Shown here one piece after another: positions 31,335 to 40,527 of a stretch of 64,000 bases of DNA; position 1 is the first letter of the stretch; each line of letters starts with the position of its first letter. Origin of the DNA: Geodermatophilus marinus (GTDB taxonomy: Bacteria; Actinomycetota; Actinomycetes; Mycobacteriales; Geodermatophilaceae). The translations under genes were made by a program, and so were the position numbers. The notes below the pieces were generated by a model. It searched no databases, was not told the DNA's origin, and saw only the letters and a list, made by a program, of their open reading frames with translations. The DNA lies in the NCBI RefSeq assembly GCF_003428645.1, contig NZ_QVQH01000007.1:179242-243241 (forward strand). The letters run 5' to 3'.

Positions 31335-32240
31335 GTGACGCCCCCGCGGCGGCGGCTGGACGCCCCCACGGACCTGCGGCCCGGCGACCACGTCTGCTGG
31401 ACGTTCAGCGGTGCCGCGGGCCTCGCGGCTGCGGTGCTCCCGTACCTCGACGAGGGGCGCCGGCTCGGCGAGCAGCTGCTCCTGGTGGGGCGCTCACGAC
31501 CCGCGCTGGAGGAGGCCGTGTCGGCCCTGCCGGGGCGGGCGGACCTGCTGGCCGGCGGGCAGCTGGTGGTGCGGACCACGGACGAGGCCTACGCGGCCGC
31601 CCGCGGGGAGGACCCCGCCGCGCAGGTCGAGGTCTACCGCCGGGAGGTCGAGCAGGCCCTGGACCGCGGGCGCACGGGGTTGCGGGTGGCCGCGGACGCG
31701 ACGGGACTGGCCGGGGGCGGGGCGGCCGAGCACCGCCGGTGGCACCGCTACGAGCGGCTCGCCGACGAGCTCATGGGCGCCGTCCCGATGACGGCGCTCT
31801 GCCTCTACGACGCCGCGCTGGGCCGGGACGTGCTCGGCCCGCTGGCGCTGCTGCACCCGGGCGGGCACCGCGGTGCCCGGGAGCCGCTGGTGCACCTCTC
31901 CGGTCGCGGTCCCCGGCTCTCCCTGCACGGCGAGGTCGACGTCACCCAGGTCGACGACCTGGTCCGCGCCCTGGTCGACGTGGCCGGGGCCGCACCCGGC
32001 GAGGGGTACCCGCCCGAGGGGTCCCGGCGCGACGGACCCCGGCGCGACGGACCCCGGCGCGAGGTCGTCCTCGACCTGTCCGACCTCGACTTCCTCGACG
32101 TCGCCGGTGCCCGCGGTCTGGTCACGGCCGGCCGGCGGCTCGCCGAGGCGGGCACCGGGCTGCGGCTGGTCGGGGCCCGGCGGCTGGTCCGGCGGTGCCT
32201 GGAGCTGTTCGACGGGGGTGTTCCGGTGGAGCCGGCATGA
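31335..32240 (+). CDS. MEDS-STAS protein, anti-sigma factor antagonist
   Basis: 301 residues. An N-terminal MEDS sensory domain (LRPGDHVCWTFSGAAGLAAAVLPYLDEGRRLGEQLLLVG...YDAALG, residues ~15-195) is followed by a STAS domain (LSLHGEVDVTQVDDLVRALVDV... VVLDLSDLDFLDVAGARGLVTAGRRL, residues ~195-301). STAS domains bind and release anti-sigma kinases; the conserved 'DLDFLDVAGAR' carries Ala where many antagonists have the phosphorylated Ser, which is notable. A nine-residue RRDGPRRDGPRR stretch breaks the STAS domain. The stop overlaps the next ATG (ATGA), so the two are co-translated. Confidence 0.85.
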   Translation: MTPPRRRLDAPTDLRPGDHVCWTFSGAAGLAAAVLPYLDEGRRLGEQLLLVGRSRPALEEAVSALPGRADLLAGGQLVVRTTDEAYAAARGEDPAAQVEVYRREVEQALDRGRTGLRVAADATGLAGGGAAEHRRWHRYERLADELMGAVPMTALCLYDAALGRDVLGPLALLHPGGHRGAREPLVHLSGRGPRLSLHGEVDVTQVDDLVRALVDVAGAAPGEGYPPEGSRRDGPRRDGPRREVVLDLSDLDFLDVAGARGLVTAGRRLAEAGTGLRLVGARRLVRRCLELFDGGVPVEPA

Positions 32241-33175
32241 CCGAGGTCCGACCGACGGGGGACTGGGACGGCGGGGGGCTGGCCCACGAGGCCTTCGCCT
32301 TCCGCACCGACCGGGAGCTGACCGACCGCGTGGTGCCGTTCGTCCTCGAGGGGTTCTCCCGCGGGGAGCCGGTGCTCCTGGTCGCCGGTGAACGGGTGCG
32401 GACGCTCGTGGCCGAGGAGCTCGGCGCGGACGTCTGCCGGCTGGCGCGGGTCGCGGCGGCGGAGAGCTGGTGGCAGGGCGGGCACCGCACGCTGCACGCC
32501 TACGCCCGGGACCTCCGCGCCCTGCGCGCCACCGTGCCGAACTGGCGGCTGGCCGCGGAGCCGGTGTGGCTGGCCCGCGACGACGGCCGGGAGTGGAGCC
32601 GCTTCGAGGCCGTGGCCAACCACTGCTTCACGGCGATGCCGTACTACAGCCTGTGCCTGCACGACCGGCAGCTGCTCCCCGCGCCCGTCCTGGACGCGGT
32701 CGAGCGCACCCACCCGCTGACCTGGGGTGGCACCGCCCCGGTGCCGACGCCGGCCTACGACGACCCGCGGTGCTTCCTCCGGTCGGCCCAGCCGGCGATG
32801 GGGGAGCAGCCGGCCTCGGCCGGCACCGTGCCGGTGACCACGCCGCGGGAGGCCCGCCGCGCGGTCGCGGCGGCCGTCGCCGACTGGTGGCCGGCCCGGC
32901 TGGGGGACGTCGTCCCGGCCGTCCACGAGCTGGTGGTGAACGCCCTCCGGGTGGCCGCGTTCGCGGAGGTGTCCTGCTGGACCGAGGCCGGCACCCTCGT
33001 CGTGCAGGTCGCCGACGCGGGGCCGGGGCTGCCGGACGAGACGCTGGGCTACGTCCCGCCGGCCGACGAGCCGCGCTCGTCCCGCGGGATGTGGCTGGCC
33101 TGGAGCCTCGCCGACGACGCGGCGCTCGACTCGGGGCCGGCCGGGACCACGATCCGGCTGTTCTTCCGCCGCTGA
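32237..33175 (+). CDS. MEDS-HATPase protein, RsbA-type anti-sigma/sensor kinase
   Basis: 312 residues. A second MEDS domain (LAHEAFAFRTDRELTDRVVPFVLEGFSRGEPVLLVAG...) is followed by a GHKL/HATPase_c domain (about 200-312; HELVVNALRVAAFAEVSC, VADAGPGLPDE, SRGMWLAWSLADDAALDSG, GTTIRLFF). The N box HELVVNALR and G1 DAGPG motifs are present; the usual His after NALR is Val here. It is expected to bind a sigma factor or the STAS protein. It overlaps the upstream gene by 4 nt. No sigma factor is adjacent; the nearest is at 48655. Confidence 0.85.
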   Translation: MTEVRPTGDWDGGGLAHEAFAFRTDRELTDRVVPFVLEGFSRGEPVLLVAGERVRTLVAEELGADVCRLARVAAAESWWQGGHRTLHAYARDLRALRATVPNWRLAAEPVWLARDDGREWSRFEAVANHCFTAMPYYSLCLHDRQLLPAPVLDAVERTHPLTWGGTAPVPTPAYDDPRCFLRSAQPAMGEQPASAGTVPVTTPREARRAVAAAVADWWPARLGDVVPAVHELVVNALRVAAFAEVSCWTEAGTLVVQVADAGPGLPDETLGYVPPADEPRSSRGMWLAWSLADDAALDSGPAGTTIRLFFRR

Positions 33176-33210
33176 GCGCCCCGGCCGGCGCGCGCCCGGC
33201 GGGCGGCGCC

Positions 33211-33438
33211 TCAGCGAGCCAGGAAGTGGACGCCGAGCCAGACCCAGGCGACCAGCACGAGGACCCGCCCGGGCGTGGTGCGCAGGGCCGCCTCCACCGC
33301 CTCGGCCGCGCGGACCGGTCCCCGCTCCCGGTCAGCGCGCTCGCGGTGACCCCACCCCCGGCGGGCCCGCACCTCGAGGAGAAGCGCGGCGACGAGCAGC
33401 AACCCGAACCCGGCGGCGCTCACCGCGGTGCCGCTCAC
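33211..33438 (-). CDS. small two-helix membrane protein
   Basis: 75 residues. It has an N-terminal helix (VSAAGFGLLLVAALLLEV) and a C-terminal one (RVLVLVAWVWLGVHFLA), with an Arg/Glu-rich loop between. This matches small DUF6186-like actinobacterial membrane proteins; the function is unknown. It starts by a GTGA overlap on the preceding 138-residue membrane protein. Confidence 0.6.
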   Translation of the reverse strand: MSGTAVSAAGFGLLLVAALLLEVRARRGWGHRERADRERGPVRAAEAVEAALRTTPGRVLVLVAWVWLGVHFLAR

Positions 33439-33851
33439 GACGGGCGCGATCGGGCGCGCGGGCGGGTGAGCAGCCAGGCGCCGACCGCCAGCCAGCACAG
33501 CGTGGCCGCGGCGCGGGCCACCGGGTGCGCCAGGAGCGGGTCGGCCAGGTCGCTGGCCGTCGGCAGGTCGTCGTCCAGGAGCGTCACCAGCTCCCAGCCG
33601 AGGGCCGCGGCCGCCCACGCCGCCCACGGCAGGCCGCGCCGGCCCACCGGCCGCGCGGCCGCACCCGACCGCCGGGCCGTCGCCAGGACCGCGACGACAG
33701 CGCCGGCGACCCCGACGGCCCCGAGCGCGCCGGGCGAGAGCTCGCCGGCGACCCCGACCACCGCGGCGACGGCCAGCGCGGCTCCGACGGCGAGGCAGGC
33801 GACGGCCGCGGTCGCCGGGCCGGGCCGGCGCGGCCCCGGGGGAGACTCCAC
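33435..33851 (-). CDS. four-helix small membrane protein
   Basis: 138 residues with four hydrophobic segments (AVACLAVGAALAVAAVVGV; ALGAVGVAGAVVAVLATA; LPWAAWAAAALGWELVTLL; AAATLCWLAVGAWLLT). No family is recognised with confidence. The GTG at 33851 is only 2 nt from the divergent GTG of the CPBP protease at 33854, so one of the two starts may be misplaced. It is translationally coupled to the 75-residue protein downstream. Confidence 0.6.
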   Translation of the reverse strand: MESPPGPRRPGPATAAVACLAVGAALAVAAVVGVAGELSPGALGAVGVAGAVVAVLATARRSGAAARPVGRRGLPWAAWAAAALGWELVTLLDDDLPTASDLADPLLAHPVARAAATLCWLAVGAWLLTRPRARSRPS

Positions 33852-33853
33852 CC

Positions 33854-34558
33854 GTGCATGCTCGCCCGGCCGGCCGGCGCAGGGGACTCGCGCTGGCCGT
33901 CCCGCTCGTGCTCGTCCTGGGCGCCTGGAACAACCTCGTCGTCCCCCGGTTGCCCGGCGGGGCGTACGTGGCCACGAACCTGATCGCCACGGCGGTGCTG
34001 CTCGGCGCGGCGCGGGCGGCCGGTCTGTCCCGGGCGGAGCTGGGCCTGGACCCGCGGCGGGTCGGCGCCGGGCTGCGCTGGGGCGGGGCCTTCGCCGCGG
34101 TGGTCGTCGCGGGCTGCGCGGCCGGCGTCGCGGTCCCGGCGACCCGGCCGCTGTTCGCCGACGCGCGGGTCGCGGGGGCCGGTGCCGCGGAGCTGGCCCA
34201 CGACGTGCTCGTCCGCATCCCGCTGGGCACCGTCCTGTGGGAGGAGACGGCCTTCCGCGGGGTGCTGCTCGCCGTGCTGGCGCGCCTGCTGGCCCCGCGC
34301 ACCGCGGTCGTGGCCTCGGCGCTGCTCTTCGGGGTCTGGCACGTCCGCCCGACCGCGAGCGCGGTGGCGGCCAACGACCTGGCCGGCGGCGCGGCCGCGC
34401 AGGCCCTCCTGGTGGCCCTGGGCTGCCTGGTCACGGTGGGGGCGGGCCTGCTGTTCGCCTGGCTGCGGGTCCGCAGCGGCAGCCTGCTCGCCCCCGTCCT
34501 GCTGCACCTCGCGACGAACACCTCGGGCCTGCTGGCCGCCGCGGTGGCGCAGCGCTGA
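33854..34558 (+). CDS. CPBP family intramembrane metalloprotease
   Basis: 234 residues, about seven transmembrane helices. The CPBP (CAAX protease/bacteriocin-processing) motifs are all present: EETAFRG (EEXXXR, residues ~130), FGVWH (FXXXH) and HLATN (HXXXN/B). It cleaves substrates within the membrane. GTG 33854 has GGAG ~9 nt upstream. Its divergent neighbours encode small membrane proteins that could be targets (inference). Confidence 0.85.
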   Translation: MHARPAGRRRGLALAVPLVLVLGAWNNLVVPRLPGGAYVATNLIATAVLLGAARAAGLSRAELGLDPRRVGAGLRWGGAFAAVVVAGCAAGVAVPATRPLFADARVAGAGAAELAHDVLVRIPLGTVLWEETAFRGVLLAVLARLLAPRTAVVASALLFGVWHVRPTASAVAANDLAGGAAAQALLVALGCLVTVGAGLLFAWLRVRSGSLLAPVLLHLATNTSGLLAAAVAQR

Positions 34559-34659
34559 GGACCGCGCCGGCGACCGTGCCGGCAGGGGTGGCTCCCGGCG
34601 GCGGTCTGTGAGGAGATGCCCACGGGGCCCCGGCGGCGGGGCGGGAAGGGGGAGCGCCG

Positions 34660-35865
34660 GTGCCCACGGTCCGCGCGCTGGTGATCGGCGGCGGGGTGGC
34701 CGGCCCCGTCGTCGCCATGGCCCTGCAGAGGGTGGGTGTCGAGGCCACCGTCCACGAGGCGTACGCCGCCCCCGCGGGGGACGTCGGCGCGTGGCTCGGG
34801 GTGCAGGTCAACGGGTTGGACGCGCTGCGGGCGATCGGCGCGGACCGGGCCGTGCTGGAGGTGGGCGTGCCCACGCCGGTGATCGAGTTCCGCAGCGGGA
34901 CGGGGCGGGTCCTGGGTGCCGTCCCCACCGCCGGCCCGGCGCCCGGCGCGGCGCCGGGGGTGTCGGCGAAGCGCTCCGACCTGTACCGCGCCCTGCACGG
35001 CGAGGCCCTGCGCCGCGGCATCGACATCCGCTACGGCTCGCGCCTGACCGGAGCGCGCAGCACGCCCGAGGGGGTGACCGCGACCTTCGCCGACGGCGGC
35101 ACCGCGTCCGCCGACCTGCTGATCGGGGCCGACGGGGTGCGGTCCACGGTGCGCGCCCTGCTGGACCCCGGCTGCCCGCCGCCCCGCTACGTGCCGGTGC
35201 TCAACACCGCCGGCTACGCCGACCACACCCCGCCGGGGGCCGAGGTCGGCCGGCTCACCATGGTCTTCGGCCGGCGCGCGTTCGCCGGCTACCTGGCCGC
35301 GCCCACCGGTCAGACCTGGTGGTTCGCCAACCCGCCGCTGCCGGTCGAGCCGGGTCCCGGCGAGGTCGCCGCCATCCACGACGGCGCCTGGCGCGCCCGG
35401 CTGCTCGACCTGCACCGGGCCGACCGGTCCCCGGTGGCCGACCTCGTGGAGGCCACGCCCGGCCCGCTGCGCGGCTGGACCACCTACGACCTGCCGACGG
35501 TGCGCCGGTGGCACGGCGGGCGGGTCGTCCTCATCGGCGACGCCGCGCACGCGACCTCGCCCGCGGCCGGGCAGGGGGCGTCGCTGGCCGTCGAGGACGC
35601 CGTGACCCTCGCCCGGTGCCTGCGCGACCTGCCCGTCCCGCAGGCCCTCGCCCGGTTCGAGCAGCTGCGCCGCACGCGGGTGGAGCGGGCCGTCGCCCAG
35701 GGGTTCCGGACCAGCAGCGCCAAGTCACCCCCCGCGGTGGGGCGGGTCGTCCGCGACCTGGTGATGCCCGTGGCGCTGCGGTGGGCCGCCGCCCGCGGCA
35801 GCGACCCGCAGGCCTGGTTCCGCGCGCACCGCGTCGACTGGGACGCCCCCGTCGGGGCCGCCTGA
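34660..35865 (+). CDS. FAD-dependent aromatic hydroxylase-like monooxygenase
   Basis: 401 residues. FAD motif ALVIGGGVAGPVVAMALQRVGVEATVHEA, 'KRSDLYRALHGEALRRGIDIRYGSRL', the DG motif LLIGADGVRSTVRALL and the GD motif VVLIGDAAHATSPAAGQGASLAVEDA define a PHBH-type group A flavin monooxygenase (UbiH/salicylate-hydroxylase-like). It has no membrane anchor. GTG 34660 has a purine-rich AAGGGGGAG. The substrate is unknown. Confidence 0.88.
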   Translation: MPTVRALVIGGGVAGPVVAMALQRVGVEATVHEAYAAPAGDVGAWLGVQVNGLDALRAIGADRAVLEVGVPTPVIEFRSGTGRVLGAVPTAGPAPGAAPGVSAKRSDLYRALHGEALRRGIDIRYGSRLTGARSTPEGVTATFADGGTASADLLIGADGVRSTVRALLDPGCPPPRYVPVLNTAGYADHTPPGAEVGRLTMVFGRRAFAGYLAAPTGQTWWFANPPLPVEPGPGEVAAIHDGAWRARLLDLHRADRSPVADLVEATPGPLRGWTTYDLPTVRRWHGGRVVLIGDAAHATSPAAGQGASLAVEDAVTLARCLRDLPVPQALARFEQLRRTRVERAVAQGFRTSSAKSPPAVGRVVRDLVMPVALRWAAARGSDPQAWFRAHRVDWDAPVGAA

Positions 35866-35969
35866 CCGCGCACCCGTGCGCAGCTGCGCGGACCGTTCCC
35901 CGTCACGGCACGCCGCAACCGCCGGGAGCAGGGCGCACCGGCACCACCGGCTGTGACCTCGGTCATGGA

Positions 35970-35993
35970 TTCGGCGCCCATCCTGGCGCCGAA
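35970..35993. promoter_or_regulatory. 9-bp perfect inverted repeat before the SDR gene
   Basis: TTCGGCGCC and GGCGCCGAA flank CATCCT, 30 nt before the SDR start; a Crp-like half site (TGTGA-N6-TCATG) lies at 35952-35967. It is probably an operator of a TetR- or similar-type repressor not in the window. Confidence 0.45.
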
Positions 35994-36023
35994 CTGCTGC
36001 CGGGCCGTGGGGAGGAGAGCGCC

Positions 36024-36875
36024 GTGGGACGTGTCGAGGGCAAAGTCGCCTTCATCACCGGAGCCGCCCGGGGACAGGGTCGCGCGCACGCGGTCCGGCT
36101 GGCCGAGGAGGGCGCCGAGATCATCGCGGTGGACGTGTGCCGCGGCTTCGACACGGTGCCCTACGCCGGTGCGACGGAGGCCGATCTGGCACAGACGGTG
36201 AAGGAGGTCGAGGCGCTCGACCGGCGCATCGTGGCCCGGAAGGCCGATGTGCGGGACCTGGCCTCCTTGCAGGCGGTGGTCGACGAAGGGCTGGCGCAGT
36301 TCGGCCACATCGACATCGTCTGCGCCAACGCCGGGATCGGCAGCTTCGCACCGGCGCTGGAGCTCACCGAGGAGACGTGGCAGGACGTCGTCGACATCAA
36401 CCTGACCGGGGTGTGGAAGACGGTGAAGGCGACCGCGCCTGCGATGGTGGAGCGGGGGCAGGGCGGGTCCATCGTCCTGACCAGCTCCATCGCGGGGCTG
36501 ATCGCCTTTCCCAACCTCGCGCACTACACCGCAGCCAAGCACGGCGTCACCGGTCTGATGCGCACCCTCGCCGTCGAGCTCGCGCCGCACCGCATCCGGG
36601 TCAACTCGGTCCACCCCACGACGGTGGACACGCCGATGGTGGCCAACGAGGCCATCTGGGGGCTGTTCCTGGGCGGTGCGCAGGGCGCCACCCGCGAGCA
36701 GGCGGCCGAGGGCATGACGGCGCTCAACGCCATCCCGGTGCCCTGGGTGGAGGCGGTCGACATCAGCAATGCCGTCCTCTTCCTCGCCTCGGACGAGGCG
36801 CGCTACGTCACGGGGACGACCACGGTGATCGACGCCGGCGCCATGCAGCCGTTCAAGATCCCGCACCAGGGCTGA
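36024..36875 (+). CDS. mycofactocin-coupled SDR family oxidoreductase
   Basis: 283 residues. NAD-binding TGAARGQGRAHAVRLAEEGA (TGXXXGXG), catalytic Ser in 'VLTSSIAG' and Tyr-X3-Lys in HYTAAKHG, and the 'KADVRDLASLQAVVDEGLAQFGHIDIVCANAGI' region define the classical SDR subgroup that uses mycofactocin to reoxidise bound NAD. Typical substrates are alcohols or terpenoid alcohols. The mycofactocin genes are not in this window. GTG 36024 has GGAGGAG upstream. Its codon choice is slightly less GC-rich than its neighbours, hinting at separate origin. Confidence 0.85.
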   Translation: MGRVEGKVAFITGAARGQGRAHAVRLAEEGAEIIAVDVCRGFDTVPYAGATEADLAQTVKEVEALDRRIVARKADVRDLASLQAVVDEGLAQFGHIDIVCANAGIGSFAPALELTEETWQDVVDINLTGVWKTVKATAPAMVERGQGGSIVLTSSIAGLIAFPNLAHYTAAKHGVTGLMRTLAVELAPHRIRVNSVHPTTVDTPMVANEAIWGLFLGGAQGATREQAAEGMTALNAIPVPWVEAVDISNAVLFLASDEARYVTGTTTVIDAGAMQPFKIPHQG

Positions 36876-36889
36876 CGTCACCACCGGGC

Positions 36890-37310
36890 CGGCCGCGCGC
36901 GGCTGCCGGCGAGGGCATCCGCCGCCGCACGACGACGGCGGCGAGGGCGCAGACGGCCGCGGCGAGGACCGCCCCCGGCCAGTCGACGGCCGCGGTGGCC
37001 GCCCACCCCGCGCCGCCGGTCGCCGACCGCCGCCACCGTGGTGCTCAGCACCAGCGGGGCCAGGGCCGCGCCGACGCCCACGCGTCGCCCACCCGGCCGG
37101 CGACCACCATGAGGGCGGCCAGCACCAGCAGTTAGGACGTGACCACCCACTGCAGGTCGTCGGTCCGGGCCCCGCACTCGCGTCCGATGGCGGGCAGCGC
37201 GACGGTCACCGCGGTCTGGTCGAAGAACACCAGCGCGCTGGCCGACCGGGTGCAGGCGAGGACCTGCCGCTGCCGCCGGTCGAGCGAGCGCCACGGCCGG
37301 GCCCCCGCGG
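36890..37310 (-). pseudogene. decayed DHA2-type MFS drug transporter
   Basis: Minus-strand reading shows the N-terminus of a 14-helix QacA/EmrB-like transporter (VLACTRSASALVFFDQTAVTVALPAIGRECGARTDDLQWVVTS, then TAA where SYL is expected, then LLVLAALMVVAGRVGD). The frame then shifts and jumps straight to C-terminal fragments (GVGAALAPLVLSTTVAAVG; GWAATAAVDWPGAVLAAAVCALAAVVVRRR). About 300 residues of the usual middle are missing. So there is a nonsense codon, at least one frameshift and a large deletion. It is directly downstream of the cstA operon. Confidence 0.75.
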
Positions 37311-37311
37311 G

Positions 37312-37709
37312 TCAGCGCGGCGCGAGCCGCCGGCCGACCAGCGCCACCACCTCGGCCGGCTCGGGCAGGCCACCGGAGGCCACCGGCACGCCGTCGACGA
37401 GCACCGACGACACCGCCATGCCCGCCCGGACCGACCGGCGCAGGGCGGCGCCGCGCAGGCCGCGCCGGCGGCCGCCCCGCACGAGCTCGGGCAGCAGCCA
37501 CAGCCAGTTGGACGGCGACACCACCTGGACGTCCACGTCGGCGGGGAGGGCGGAGCGCAGCGCCCGGTAGACCGCGCCGACGTCGTCCGCGGGCGGCGGG
37601 TGGCGGTGTGCGCCGCCGCCCTCGTCGAAGAGGCGGACGTCTCCGCCGCAGCACCCGCCGGCGGCCGGGGCCGCCGAGCGGGTGCCGCGGACGAGGACGA
37701 CGCGGGAGC

Positions 37710-37713
<4 letters not shown>
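37312..37713 (-). CDS. small protein co-translated with cstA
   Basis: 133 residues. A Cys pair near the N-terminus (AAGGCCGGDVRLFDEGG) and the later part (ADVDVQVVSPSNWLWLLPELVRGGRRRGLRGAALRRSVRAGMAVSSVLVDGVPVASGGLPEPAEVVALV) look like a thioredoxin-like or small redox fold, but no family is assured. It starts by a GTGA overlap on cstA. In many bacteria cstA is followed by a short ybdD-type gene, which this is not. Confidence 0.6.
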
Positions 37714-39518
<1,805 letters not shown>

Positions 39519-39560
39519 CGGCACCTCCTCGGACGGGGCGGCCCCGTCGCCGCCGCTGCA

Positions 39561-39579
39561 GGGGAGTAGACAACTCCCC
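39561..39579. promoter_or_regulatory. 7-bp perfect hairpin overlapping the Shine-Dalgarno
   Basis: GGGGAGT and ACTCCCC face across AGACA and end 1 nt before the ATG at 39581. The left arm GGGGAG is the only Shine-Dalgarno candidate, so folding would block translation; it could also be an operator for the divergent cstA. Confidence 0.55.
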
Positions 39580-39580
39580 G

Positions 39581-40357
39581 ATGGACCCCACAACCGCACG
39601 AGCAGTGCATTCGGCCGGTGTGGCCGAACTGTTGTGGCGGACGCCGGGCGGGCCGCCCGGCGCGACGGGCGTCGTCCCCCTGGTGCTCGACGACCGGCCG
39701 GTGGTCGCCCTGCCCTGGGCGCAGGCCGCCACGGCCCGGTCCGCGGCGTCGGCGGGCGAGGTCGCGCTGGTCCTGTCCGACCCCCGGCTCACCGGGTCGG
39801 CGTGGCGGCCGCTGGTGCTGTCCGGGCGCCCCGCGCTCGTCGAGGACGGCGACGGGTCGCTGTTCACCGAGCGGCTGCTCGACCAGGAGCTGCGCAAGCA
39901 CCCGCCGTCCCGGGCGCTGGCCGACTCGCCGATGCTCCGCCGGGAGCACTGGTGGTACCTGCCGCGGCTGGTCCTCGTGCTCGACCCGGTGCGGGTGGGC
40001 GGGACGCGGCGCAGGGAGGGGCCGACCGACGCCGTCCTCGCCGTCGACGACGGCGGGCTGCACGTCGGCACCGTCCGGGTGGCCGACTGGGAGGCCGACC
40101 CGGTGCCCCTGCGCGACGCCCCGACCGGCGTGCGGGGTCCGGCGGTCCTGGTCGGGCAGGAGGTGTCGGTCCCCGACGTGGAGCGCTGGACGGTGCACAC
40201 CACCACGGGGCGCTACGCCGACGGCCGGCTCGCCGACGCGCGCCGGTCCGGTCCCCGGGAGCTCGAGCCCGTCCCGGGCCTGCTGGCCCGCGTGCGCCGG
40301 CAGTGGTCCCTGGAACGGGCCTGCGTGCGGGAGCTGCGCGCCGCCGGTCACGCCTGA
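39581..40357 (+). CDS. FMN split-barrel-like protein (tentative)
   Basis: 258 residues. The beginning (AGVAELLWRTPGGPPGATGVVPLVLDDRPVVALPWAQAATARSAASAGEVALVLSDPRLTG) resembles a pyridoxamine-phosphate-oxidase/HugZ-like FMN barrel, with a second similar block after residue 130. No signal peptide or membrane segment is present. Assignment is by fold resemblance only, and the function is unknown. It is divergent from cstA; its start sits within a hairpin that may gate its translation. Confidence 0.55.
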   Translation: MDPTTARAVHSAGVAELLWRTPGGPPGATGVVPLVLDDRPVVALPWAQAATARSAASAGEVALVLSDPRLTGSAWRPLVLSGRPALVEDGDGSLFTERLLDQELRKHPPSRALADSPMLRREHWWYLPRLVLVLDPVRVGGTRRREGPTDAVLAVDDGGLHVGTVRVADWEADPVPLRDAPTGVRGPAVLVGQEVSVPDVERWTVHTTTGRYADGRLADARRSGPRELEPVPGLLARVRRQWSLERACVRELRAAGHA

Positions 40358-40527
40358 GCGCCCGGTGCCGCCGGCGGGCCCGCGCCGACGGTCCTGGACG
40401 GCCGCTCCGCCGCGGGGCTACGGTCCCGGCTCACCACGGGTGCTCCGCGAGCCGTGCGCCCGGCCGGCCCCGCCCGTGGCGCTCACGACCGGGCGCCGGA
40501 CCGCGGTGCCAGTCTGGATCGTGCACC

